Below are positions 24,345 through 35,012 of a stretch of 64,000 bases of DNA, in pieces. The DNA lies in the NCBI GenBank assembly GCA_022885665.1, contig JAGQDJ010000189.1, positions 37,217 to 101,216 on the forward strand, in the 5' to 3' direction. Positions within the stretch are counted from its first letter, which is position 1; every line of letters starts with the position of its first letter. The notes under the pieces were generated by a model. The model was not told where the DNA came from. It saw only the letters and a program-made list of their open reading frames with translations, and did no database searches. Both the position numbers and the translations under genes were made by a program. Source of the stretch: Triops longicaudatus. Lineage: Eukaryota; Arthropoda; Branchiopoda; Notostraca; Triopsidae.

Positions 24345-25884
24345 ATGAAGCTTCATTACACTTTAGTGGTTTTGTTTGGTTTTGCAGCTTCAGCGTCGGT
24401 AAAACATTTATTATGATTTTCATTTATTGTGTTAACTTAGATGACTATATTTTCGATTTACGTGTTTTTGCATTAGGCGGGTCCGATTCTCAACATCACA
24501 AGTAAGTTAGCCAACATAATTTTACTACTAATAAAGAGCTACTCTCACAAAATATTATTTTGCGGCTACCGACAGTTTTGCCCGGACTAAATCTTAGTCA
24601 ACCTTTCAATTTGACACGTAGGTATCCTCGTATAGTTTTCGATACTTCCTAACATACTTTTTTTCAGTGAACCCGTTGGCTTCTTTACTGCCTCACTTGA
24701 ATCTGACCCGTAAGTTTTGAATATGTGTTTTACTACAACAATGTCTAATTTAATGTAATAGTGTTCCCACGATTAAACGCTTCGACTCTGGGAACTGTTC
24801 AACCATTGAACTTATCACGTAAGCAAATCGTGTACTTTAAAATTTGATCCAATTGTAAGCGCTTTTCTCGCTAGTGCTGAACCTCGGGTCACTACCACGA
24901 TTCAACATTACACGTAAATACAAAATCTACCCTATATAGTATCACTTCGTAACTTTTTCGTTGTTTAGTTTTGCCCGGACTCAATCTCACTGGTAAAGAT
25001 CTTATTCTCAAAAAGTGAAATTCGTGTACTCATTTTGGAAACTTTGCAGCGCTCCGCCCACTGAATATAACAGCCGGATCACGTAAAGACTCAAAAGCTG
25101 GCTGTACTGTTTTTATTCATACATTTTCTTGACAGTTGTCTCGCCATTAAGTTTACTGCCTCTCTTTAATATATCCGCGGTTCCACGACTGAACTTTACA
25201 GGTAGTTGTGCTAACAAAACAAGTTCTCTGTATCGCAAATGAGTTTTCCTTTGTTTTTAATCCAAGGCATCCAGCCTGCTCAGCTGAATCTAACCTTGTT
25301 GCCGCTGCTTCCCAGACTTAACTTGACTACATTTCCATTAAACATTAGTACATTCCCTCGTTTTAATCTGTTCAACACAGCAAACACGGGGATTCTCAAC
25401 ACCTCATTCCTGAACACTCCACTGCTCCGGGTAAAATCTCAGTAACAATTAGCAAAACACATTTTCATGTACAGTTTCCCTGGGCAGTTCGGAAGAAGCG
25501 TAAAGGACGGCTCTTCTGAGGAAGTGGCCGACGAAATGGTAGTAGCTTATTACTATTGTAGCAAAGAATCCTGAATGGAGCTGACTATAGGTTTCGTTTA
25601 AACCTGAAGCGTACACTGCCCTCGTGGACAGTGCATCCGGGACCGCGACTTTAATCAGCGAAAGCACTCTTGCCGCTATAACGCAAGCTGAACAAGAAAA
25701 CCTGAGCGCTGAGACGGAAACTAGCAATGACCCTGATCCAGTTGACATCCCTGAAGGTGTTGAGTTCGTCAGTACCAACAGGCCCATCCCTAAAGACGAC
25801 AAGCCCACGGACGAAACTCTTCTCCCTCCAGGTACTAACACAGGACGTCGCCCCTCCTCCGGACGCCCTGGCAACAGGGGATAA
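24345..25884 (+). CDS. Secreted sequon-repeat glycoprotein built from phase-1 micro-exons
   Basis: I recognise no family. Proposed exons: 24345-24398 (signal peptide MKLHYTLVVLFGFAASAS), 24477-24501, 24576-24617, 24668-24709, 24762-24818, 24875-24913, 24969-24992, 25050-25082, 25136-25201, 25267-25441, 25475-25538 and 25591-25884, giving 304 aa. The seven exons from 24576 to 25201 are 24-66 nt, each begin and end in phase 1, and almost all end directly after an N-x-T/S sequon (NLT, NLT, NLS, NIT, NLT, NFT). The encoded repeats are short Leu/Pro/Asn units such as LPGLNLT, LPRFNIT and LRPLNIT. About 15 sequons occur in some 170 residues. The last exons encode an acidic, Pro-rich tail ending RRPSSGRPGNRG. 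The join at 25442-25474 is uncertain: without splicing, TAA at 25443-25445 ends a 170-190-residue product. It has the same strand and secreted character as the gene before it. Confidence 0.75.
25442..25474 (+). other. 33-nt in-frame segment: ultra-short intron or readthrough stop context
   Basis: The segment starts GTAAC and ends TTTTCATGTACAG, so it looks like an intron, but 33 nt is shorter than any other intron in the window (minimum 48). Its length is a multiple of three. Unspliced, it places TAA followed by CAATTA in frame, and the frame then stays open into 25475-25538. Confidence 0.6.
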
Positions 25885-26009
25885 CAGATTAACACGGCTA
25901 ACGAGCTTTCTTGACGGAAAATGAACCGGCGGACACTGTTTAATCTCCTACTGCATTGAGCGTTATGTTGAACACATATCTAAAGCTTGCAGTGTGTATT
26001 GATTCATTT

Positions 26010-26015
26010 AATAAA
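26010..26015 (+). terminator. Polyadenylation signal of the micro-exon gene
   Basis: AATAAA about 125 nt past the stop at 25882-25884. Cleavage just downstream would bring the transcript end into the 3' end of the convergent gene that stops at 26076. Confidence 0.6.
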
Positions 26016-26075
26016 GTTTCTGAAGCATTCGTTAAGCAGACATCACAATTGAAAAACCCAGGCAGTGTTGAATTA

Positions 26076-26799
26076 TTACGCAGTAAGAAGTTCAGGATTA
26101 TTTGACATGAAAACGTACAAGTTTTTGACAGTATCTTTTTTATCTTGCTTCCATAAAATCTCTGCTAGGTCCTTAACCAATGCTCCTCCGCTGTTTCTTG
26201 AAATCCACGTCATCAGCAAGTGGTACATAACCTGTTAAGGAAATAATTAAGCAGGAAACTTACTGGTATTAAGAAAGTGTCAACCTCTCGGATCCCATAG
26301 CTCGCATAGGTCATGGTGAGGACCCTGGCTTCCTTTTGCAACCCAAGCCGTTTGCCAAGAATAAGAACTTCATTGGCATCCGTGAAAAACTTGGAGACGA
26401 ATACGGCTAAGCAAAGGTTAAGCGGGATAGTGCAATCTAGAAAAAGAATAAACGCTAAAGACTGATTTATGAATGAACACGCTTGATCTCACCTTTATAC
26501 GAAGTAGGAAGTTCTTTTTTGGGTTTGGATGTGATGTAGGACTTTAAGCTCGTTCCCAAGTGAAGTACGCCAGCATTGCTAATATTGATGTCTCCGACAA
26601 TTATCGTGTTGCAGGAGCCAAGATTGCCGGGGGGTTTGGCACGCGGTGGAATATTCGGGTTGTCTGGGCTACTTGGAATACTTGCCTCGGGAATAAACGG
26701 AATTGAATTCAATGCACTGGCAATCTGGTTTTCAATGATAACTGCATCGTTTTCGTTATCATCTCCACCAAACTCGAAGCCTGGGGCTCCACGAGACAT
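26076..26799 (-). CDS. IMD-like death-domain adaptor with cryptic-RHIM-like motif
   Basis: Three exons join on the minus strand: 26493-26799, 26264-26436 and 26076-26231, giving 211 aa with no signal peptide. The C-terminal half (about residues 105-205) has a death-domain pattern: a KRLGL-type helix, then VMYHLLMTWISRNSGGALVK and LAEILWKQDKKDTVKNL. Residues 64-84 (NTIIVGDINISNAGVLHLG) resemble the cryptic RHIM amyloid motif of the insect IMD pathway. The N-terminus has NEND|AVII at residues 15-22, which could be a caspase site exposing an IAP-binding A-V-x-I end, as known for Drosophila IMD. If correct, it would link peptidoglycan receptors to NF-kB (Relish) signalling in the cytoplasm. The domain order is seen; the IMD name is inference. 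FADD-like or another death-domain adaptor is the alternative. Confidence 0.65.
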
Positions 26800-27529
26800 A
26801 GTTGATCTTGGCTCGGTATTTCAAACACTTTCTTCAGTACACATTTGCAGGAAGTTTGTTTCCAAACACTTCTTTTGTAATCTTTAGTCGATCGGCGCCA
26901 TCTTACGAGTGCATTGTCGACTGCCGTTTTCGTTTGTGCTTCTAAGCGCACTACACTTTGATCTTGGTCAAAAGGCCGAAAAGCGATACTTCTGAGCGCA
27001 AAAAGGTGGCTCAGCTTCCTTGTACTTCATAAGAAGGATGCTAGGTGACAGCACATGTAACATACCTACCATATTCTGTCCGCTAATTTACTTAATAGCC
27101 AGTATTGGAAAACATGCGTCTCATTTCGTCGGGGCATACGAGCTTGTAGACTACAAGCTTGTGCCCATGGTTCTCTAAAAAGGGTGTACGTTATAGCGAA
27201 ACGATTGTTTATGATGCCAACCTGAAATGACTGGCACGGATCGGCTTAAAACCACAAAAGGAAGGACCCTCAAATGACACGGTAAAATCTCACCGGAACG
27301 AATCTGCAGGTGTATGATTCTTTTTTATGCAAACGCTGAAAAGGCTACATTTAAAGTTGCTTTATGGCTGTAAAAGGTTCGATTCGGCTCAAGTGAATTC
27401 GTTTCAAATGATCCTTTACGCGTAATCTGTGGAACCATATTTACGTAGGTGACTACGTGCCATTCTTTCGCTGTTTTCCGAGCATCTTTTTTTTTCTTAG
27501 CCCAAATTAATATTTGTCCCGTTTTCAAG

Positions 27530-27711
27530 ACGAAATACGTGAGATGCCTACTATTACCATATTTAAAGAACATGAACATGACTCTGGGACTCAGAATGAC
27601 GACTTCTGGGAAAAGGACAGTTTTGTTTCAAAAGATGTCTTAGTTAATTTGAAAAACTGTGCCCAAAAGCTCTTACCAGTTTCAAGTTCAAAAACGCCAA
27701 ACCTTAAGTGA
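27530..27711 (+). CDS. Weak candidate terminal exon
   Basis: A frame from an AG at 27528-27529 reads DEIREMPTITIFKEHEHD, then FWEKDSFVSKDVLVNLKNC, and stops at 27709-27711. Its composition is protein-like and hydrophilic. An ATG at 27543 would give a 56-residue product. No upstream exon could be identified, so it may be a relic or chance. Confidence 0.2.
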
Positions 27712-30183
27712 AGTTACACTTAACATATTAAGTGTATTTCTTATTGTGTAAGTCAAAGGACTTTTTTCAGGTTATCGCCTTCTCAATCATTCCTTTCAAA
27801 GTTGACTTTGTATATTAAAGTCCCAAACGGTTTCTTCGACTTTCGAGGTTCTAATGTCGAAAATCATTCTACAAATTTGAACGGGGTGACGTTGAGGTAG
27901 CTCTCAAGTTTTAACTTTAGAAAAATAATACATACCGAAGTTCTGTTTAAGTTATATAAAGTATAAATCACATTAATATGTATTAAGTAAAAACGCTTCC
28001 GTTTTCCTTTATTATTCATTCAGTCACCTAGTTGGTTTGATCTTATTGCATCTGTACATGGACAATGAAGAAAAACTGGAGTTTATCTACAACGTACAAA
28101 TACGATCCGTATTAGGCTTCATTTGGCCCATACTACATAAGGTCTTAGGAATTTTCGACATAATTTGTCTATAATTTGGTCTATATTTTGAACAATCGTA
28201 GAAACCATGGAAAGGAAGACACAGCTTATAGTTCGTAATAAACTATAGTCTCTATAATTTATTAAGGACTTTCGGCACATTCTAAACGCCAATTAGAAGA
28301 TTTGGCCTTTCTGTTGAGCTCTTTACGTTTTCACTCAAATGTACACATGTTAATCGTTGAGTATAAGACCGAAATCAAAATTTAGCAAAGTTCGTAAAAC
28401 TTTGAAATTCAATGAGAAATCATAGCACTACCTTTTCCGAAAAGTGCTGTAACGAAAGGACACCTTCCTTATGAATGACAGATACATACCCGGTAGTAAA
28501 TAAAAGGAATTAACGAGAATTGCCTGGAGTCTCTAAGCATTCAACCATTGCTCGCAAGGGTTCCCTCCCAAACTTTGAAGATTTATAAGTTGGAAACAAC
28601 TACAAATTAGGACCGCTCTTTATTCTACGGTAATGTTCTCGCCATGAGGAGCATAACGATTTTTTTTTATGAAAGACTACTCTTCTGTTAGGAGATCTGG
28701 GTAGGGCCATTCTGGGTAGGTTTCGGTGCCAAAAATCGGGTTCTTACGAAACAGAAGAATCATTCCATAAAAAAACTTTCGCTGACACGTGTTCCGGAAA
28801 GTCTGAAGCTCATTAAAGATAGCCTGTAATACCTCAGCAGAACCGTGCCTTGCAAGTTTTCCACTACAACGGCGAACATACTTTGCGTGCTTGAAGAAAC
28901 CTGTGCATTTTTCTCTCGGAACCTACGGACGTAATAGTGTACAATTTGGTATGCTTCACTGCAGTTATTCAAACTTAGCTTTATGCGAAACGCATTGATT
29001 TCACTAGTTCGCTTCAGAAACAACGCAACGCATTTATTACGAGTCTTGTGTCATGATTACAAGTATTGGTGATTTGTAATGCCAAATACTTTTTAGGAGA
29101 AATTGTTGTGTACTCGTTCCATCTTTTACGTTCCATAAAAGTATGACGTAACATTCATTAAATATTTATTCTCTTTAACATTGTAATGTAATTTTCTAGT
29201 AAATTCAATAAGGCCATATTACACTACAACTTCTTTGACTTCTTAGAGTAAAAATATAAAACTCATAAGGAAAAGAAGAACAGGAGGAAGTTGTGCTTCG
29301 GAATTCCCTTGTCCGAGATCAAGGAGAATTCTGAAATTCGGTGACGCGTGAGCTTGGAGCTTTTTCGCGAGCAGGGGCTCCCCTGTAGGGAGCCATGGGA
29401 ACCCAAATCTTTAACGTTGACCTCTGTTTTAGTTGCGTAAGAAGTTAAAGAGTTTGGTTTTTGATTTACTAATTTATCTTTGCTAAATCAAAAGTGAATC
29501 CCCATTAGCGTGCTTTAGAGGAGGCGGTGTAAACTTCGGCTTCCATTTTTATTTATTCGAAAAAGCGGTCTTAGAAGTGCGGTATGAAACAAAATTCTTC
29601 TACCGTAGATACTCATGTATGTTAACTACATTATATGTGTAAAAATAAATTCAAGAGCATGACAGATTTTGTTTAATGCAATTTTCCCGTGCAGCGTCGA
29701 AATCTGTATTTTAAAAATGTCGTACAAATTCTGAGTACCTGGGCAAAATGTTACTAACGAACTTCGCAACGGTATTAAAACGGAGAAATATCAAAGTATA
29801 CGTGTTTAAAACGTAACATACATATAAATTATAAAGTACTTTTATAAGAAATTACCCAAACAAATACACCGAACGTTAATTGCACGACACTATTTGCGAC
29901 AGGTCAAAAACATTCGAAAAGTTTGGCCTAAAACGCAATGGCGCCAATGCAGTGACATGAGGCACGAAATTCAAGCCACGGTGCCTAGCCGAAATTTCCC
30001 ACATGACTACTTTTTGAAAGTTTGTACTTTTCTCAGAAATACAGTTAACGTTTGGTATTATAAGCACAGTTTTAGAAGCCTGGTACTTAAACTAAGCATT
30101 TAACTAAAGACAGTTGCATTAGCTTGTGCATTTTCTTGCAAAAATGGCTAATCATAGAGAGGAAGGTCTTCATGTCGACGGTG

Positions 30184-30773
30184 GTGTAAACTCCGCTAAA
30201 CGCATTTTTAGCTTTATTACATACTGTTATCTAATTGCGGCTACCTGAAATTGCTCTCCTAGCTGCTCTAACTATTTCTGGAAAGTTGGCCTTCATTGTG
30301 CTTTGTTATTGTTGAGTTATTTAAGAATTTTAATTGAATCTTTCCGTTCTTTCCAATCTTTCCGCCGTAGGAATTCGTTCGTACCATTTTCCCCAGGTAG
30401 TCGAATTTGGACCACATTTTGGGAAAATGGCGATAATTAAATCGGCGACAACTTTCGAAGTTATTTTTACGCAGGGAATGCAGTTAACATGCTTGGGTAT
30501 CTAATGCAGAAGCATTTTCTCCTTAACTCACTTTTAAGACCGTTTTTTAATCAACAAAAATGGTAGTCGAAAGTTACACACTTCCTCTACATGGTTCTTA
30601 AAAGTCTGGCGGACGTGTAATACTTGAAAATGAGTGACTCAACAACCACAAAGTAAAACGAACGCCAACTTTACAGAACAACTTTACGGGCAGGTTAGGA
30701 GAACAATTTCCAAAAGGCGGGACCAGACAACAATATGTAGTGCAGTTAAAAATGCGTTTGGCGGAGTTTACAC
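30184..30773. mobile_element. Long-terminal-inverted-repeat (foldback-like) element
   Basis: The left arm 30184-30320 and right arm 30635-30773 are imperfect reverse complements over about 138 bp. They begin GTGTAAACTCCGC[T/C]AAACGC followed by ATTTTTA, and later share TCTCCTA, AAAGTTGG and TTGTTGAGT blocks. The inner ~310 bp are unique and non-coding. A partial third copy of the tip (GGTGTAAACTTCGG) lies at about 29527. No clear target duplication was found, so the class is open. Confidence 0.65.
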
Positions 30774-31705
30774 TTTAGTCGGAGATTCCGCCTTCTACCT
30801 GTTAAACGCGTAACTTTTTCCTTTCGTTGCTCGTTTTCGTAATGAGTGGCACGCAGTGTAGTGTGAAGCACTCATTAAACACTAAAGTTTTAATGCTACT
30901 TGAATTACTGTATTAACGCATGTTAGTTTATTTCAGTACACCTATTCTGTTTTTCATTTGATTTACTACCTCGAAAATTGTAAAAAATAAATAACAAAAA
31001 GCTGCATGCAAAAGATAAAGACTCCTCTTAGCAAAAGAACAACGAAGAAAATGAGGTAGGACGCACGTAATAATCTTGCCTATTTCGGACTCGTAACCCT
31101 TTTCCGTCGCAAGCTAACTGTCGTACATAGTAAATGTAGGTCATGGCCTTCACGTGGTAAAATTTTCCTTTCGTTTGCATCATCCGATTATTTTGCACGC
31201 ATTCATTTTACATGTCAAACATTTCCTAAACAGCAATTAAAATTACGCTTTCAATTAAGGGAGCTTAACTGACTAAAACAAAAGGCCACGAAATCCGCTT
31301 ACTCAGCTACTCAGTTGAAGGACAAAGTACTTTGCAGCACTTTCACCTGTACGGGAATCCGATACTAAAAGGACCTACGCATACACTGTATATTCATATT
31401 CTATCGAAAGTCTATCAATTATACTTTATACTTTGCACACAATTAGCTACACACAACCCATCAAAGTATACAAAATTGCAAGGTTAAATTCGGTAAAGAT
31501 ATTTACTAGAGGGATACCGTTATTCCTATGGGTATAAGCTCGTAGTTAGGATCCTACCTGCTCTTTTGTACCTTCGATTAATGGGCTATAGATGTGCTTA
31601 CTTTCTTTTCGGCTGCGAAAAACGGGTTTCGGCATCGGAATATGTTAAAAGAAACCCTCTGTTATGAAAGTCTTGTAGTTGTCCGGGGCACACCGACCAG
31701 CCAAG

Positions 31706-34074
31706 ATGATCGTTCTTCTTTTGTTCCAAACTTTCATAATACTCGTGTTCACAATTGCGGTCATAAGTTTGTCCATTTCTGCCCGTGAATCTCTTAACAG
31801 GTATCATATACCATTCATTTGTACACAATGTTGTGACGTGAGAACTTTCTTAGACCTAGTGCAAAAGCTGACAACTTAACCGAAGATGACGCCAAAGCTT
31901 TCCTTGAAGACTACGATAAGCAATACAGCGAGTTGTTGAACAAGGCAACAATAGCGGAATGGAATTACACGACCAACTTGTCGGATTACAACGCAAACAT
32001 TTCCGTGAGTTAACACTCATACCGTACTACATTTTCCTTGGAAAGTTGCAACGTTTCATCTGTGTTGTTGCTAACGTGTTACAGGCGGCTTACCAAACGG
32101 AACTTACAGCTTTTACGGAGCAAATTAACGAAAAAGCTTCAGCTTTCAACACGACCCACTTTTCCGAAGATGTCACACGGAAAATGAAAAAGGTTTCTGT
32201 GAAAACCCTTGATGAAAAAGAAATGAATGAGCTCAACAGCCTTGTTAGTCAAATGGGTCGCATTTACGGGGAATACAAAGTAAATTTTGATGTTTAATTT
32301 CCAAACAGTAAATAAAAGAGTCAATGTTCAACAGGTTTGCCAAAACGCGACTGTAAACGGGAGCAAATCAGATACGGAATGTTTCAGTTTAGAACCTGGT
32401 TTGTCAAAGATTATGGCTGCGGAGTCCAACTACGCTAGAAAGTTATGGGCATGGGAAAGTTGGCATGACGGCGTTGGGCGGAAAGTGAGGCCACTGTTTA
32501 CACGTTATGTCGAGTTGAAAAACAAGCTAGCACGACTGAATGGTTACGAAGACGCTGGCGATGAATGGAGGCAAAAATACGAGACCAAAGAGTTAGCTAA
32601 CATCATTCAGCGTTTGTACGACGCAGTCGAACCGCTTTATAAACAGTTACATGCTTACGTCCGTAGCAAACTCATTGACACGTACGGGCCTAAACGAATT
32701 AGCCGAACTGGGCCCATGCCTGGGCACCTTTTGGGCGATATGTGGGGAAGATTCTGGGTTAATCTAAGCAAAATCTGCCAACCTTACCCTGACAAGCCCT
32801 CAGTCGATCCTACGCCGCAAATGATCCGTCAGAATTACACCGTGAGGCGAATGTTCGAAATGGGAAATGAATATTTCACTTCCATGGGCCTAAAACCTCT
32901 ACCAAGCGCTTTCTTCAACTTATCCATGTTAGAAAAGCCTCTTGACAGAGACGTCGCGTGCCACGCCACTGCATGGGATTTTTCGGACGGCGAGGATTAT
33001 AGGTTTGCTTTCATATTTTAGACCAAGAAATTTTCACTTTCACTTATTTCTGAACTCCTATGGTAGAATACGCATGTGTGCGCAAGTCAACTTCGAAGAC
33101 TTCCAGACAATTCATCACGAGCTTGGACACATTCAGTATTTTATGCAATACGCCCACCAGCCTGTTATGTATAGGTACATTTTTAGCGCCAACTTGATCT
33201 TTATCGTCAACTTATTGTAACAATCAAACCCACCTGCGGACACAGGGAAGGTGCAAATGACGGCTTCCACGAAGCTGTGGGAGAATTAGTTGCTATGAGT
33301 GTAGCTACTACCAAGCATCTAAACTCGATCGGGCTGCTAGACGTGGCTGACAATGACCCGGGTATCGCTTGTGTAGACTTTTTTCAGTGTGTTGCGTTTA
33401 TTTTTAATGACAACGTGGTTTTGTATTAGATACGGACATCAACTTCTTGTTGTCACAAGCCTTGAATACCGTGTCCACCTTGCCTTTCCATTTGGTTATG
33501 GATGAATGGAGGTGGAGAGTGTTTGCAGGAGAAATTTCACCCAAACACTGGAATACGGAATTCTGGAAGATGACGTAAGTTATTGTGCAAGAACAGCAGA
33601 TAAGCATATATATGAACTTCAGGGAGCGAACCGTTGGGGTCAAGGCGCCGAAGGATAGAGACCCATTAGTATCTTTGGATCCCGTGGCTCTGTTCCATGT
33701 TGTGGGAGATTATGATATGATTCGTTACTTCATACGAACCATTTTGCAGTATCAGTTTGCAGAGAGCTTGTGCAAAGCAGCCGGGCATACGGGGCCTTTG
33801 TATAAATGCGACATCTATGGCTCCAAGAAGGCCGGAAAGCTACTAGAGTAGGACATATTTTTTTTTAAAGCTCAAAAATATATTGATTCACATGACCATG
33901 ATGATTAGGAAAATGCTACAAATGGGGTCTTCGAAACCCTGGCAAGACGCCATGGAAGTGATTACGGGCCAACGTGAGATGAAAATCGAACCTTTGCTGA
34001 ACTACTTTGAGCCCCTACGAGTTTGGTTGGAAAAGACGAACAAGGAGCAAGGAAACTTTATTGGATGGGCTTAA
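31706..34074 (+). CDS. Angiotensin-converting enzyme-like peptidase (M2 family), secreted
   Basis: A zinc dipeptidyl carboxypeptidase homologue. Nine exons: 31706-31800, 31860-32004, 32085-32279, 32335-33002, 33067-33174, 33246-33361, 33430-33574, 33623-33847 and 33909-34074, giving 620 aa, the usual single-domain insect Ance length. The signal peptide is the hydrophobic N-terminus (MIVLLLFQTFIILVF...). Zinc ligands are intact: HHELGHIQY (His385, His389) and Glu413 in GFHEAVGE, 28 residues after His385 as in human ACE. The acid/base His516, chloride Arg525 and catalytic Tyr526 (FHVVGDYDMIRYF) are present, and ACHATAWDF matches the family. The residues equivalent to human testis ACE Lys511 and Tyr520 are Leu514 and Met523. 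There is no C-terminal membrane anchor, so the product should be soluble. AATAAA follows at 34137. Confidence 0.96.
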
Positions 34075-34136
34075 CAAAACTAGGAGTTCGAATTATTAAT
34101 CAGGGTGTGTCGAAGAATATGATGTCAAACGACGCA

Positions 34137-34142
34137 ATAAAT
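34137..34142 (+). terminator. Polyadenylation signal of the ACE-like gene
   Basis: AATAAA 63 nt past the stop codon. Confidence 0.65.
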
Positions 34143-35012
34143 TAAGGAAAAGCTGCAGGACAGACTACTTAGAAGACTAAAATTCGTCTGTACGGTTGAC
34201 TGCATGAAATTTCCACAAACCACTCCCCAGTTAACTAAAATGAATTCTGTTTGCGAATGTTCAAAACTAAAAGACACGTTATGTATATTTTGATTGATAA
34301 AATACGTGCCTAAACTATATGCTGCCTAAGCTTTCGTCTCTGCTAAGATAATTAAGAATATTTCAGAGATCAACATATTTTTGAATTTTGGCACGAACTT
34401 CCTGATATAGCCTATATATCACTTGTTTCTTCAGTTTTAAGAGAAAAGAAAAAAGTTTGGCATAAATATAAACGTACTTACGATACAAACGTAACCTCGT
34501 CACTTTCGTTACTGCACGTACAGTATCTTAAAAAAAAAAATACAGGAACAAACCTGCCCGACGCTAAACAGCACGCCATTGAGTCGGAGACGTTCGAAGA
34601 ATTTGGGGTGGGACACAAGTGCCTTGGCATTAGATACAAAGAACGTTGTGCCGCTTTCTTGTAAGAATACTGCTCTACATAGCACAAGCTGAAGCACGTT
34701 TGTAGCCCGTATCACACTATCGCTTAAAGAATCTTTACGCAGCGGAGAAATATATTTCTTAAAAATAGATTTCATCTCGTGAGCTGTCGCAACGATGTTC
34801 TAGGAATGAACAAAACTAACGTCAATTTACACGACAGACTGTACTTCCGGTTAAACTGGAAATAAAGAGTAACACATCTTCTATTTTTTTTTCAGTTATT
34901 TATACAGAAAACATTAATAAGATCTACAAGCTGGGCCAACGGAAAAGATGGTTCCTCTGTTTAACCGCCACCGGCCGGGACTTATTTCCACATTTCTTTT
35001 AACTGGGCGATT
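34143..35012. other. Spacer between convergent ACE and E2 genes
   Basis: About 870 bp, AT-rich; it includes the 3' UTRs of both genes. Small open frames here have no support. Confidence 0.5.

Larger units (their letters stand above)
26800..31600. other. 4.8-kb AT-rich stretch without a confident gene
   Basis: Contains one weak exon-like frame (27530-27711), a roughly 590-bp inverted-repeat element at 30184-30773 and scattered AT-rich sequence. No domain was recognised in any frame. Confidence 0.5.

Noticed and set aside
25449..25895. 148-codon minus-strand frame
   Set aside because: It is the antisense shadow of the tail exons of the micro-exon gene, which has matching splice sites on the plus strand.
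26709..26951. 80-codon minus-strand frame overlapping the IMD-like start
   Set aside because: Different frame, no domain, and the 26799 start reads cleanly through two introns.
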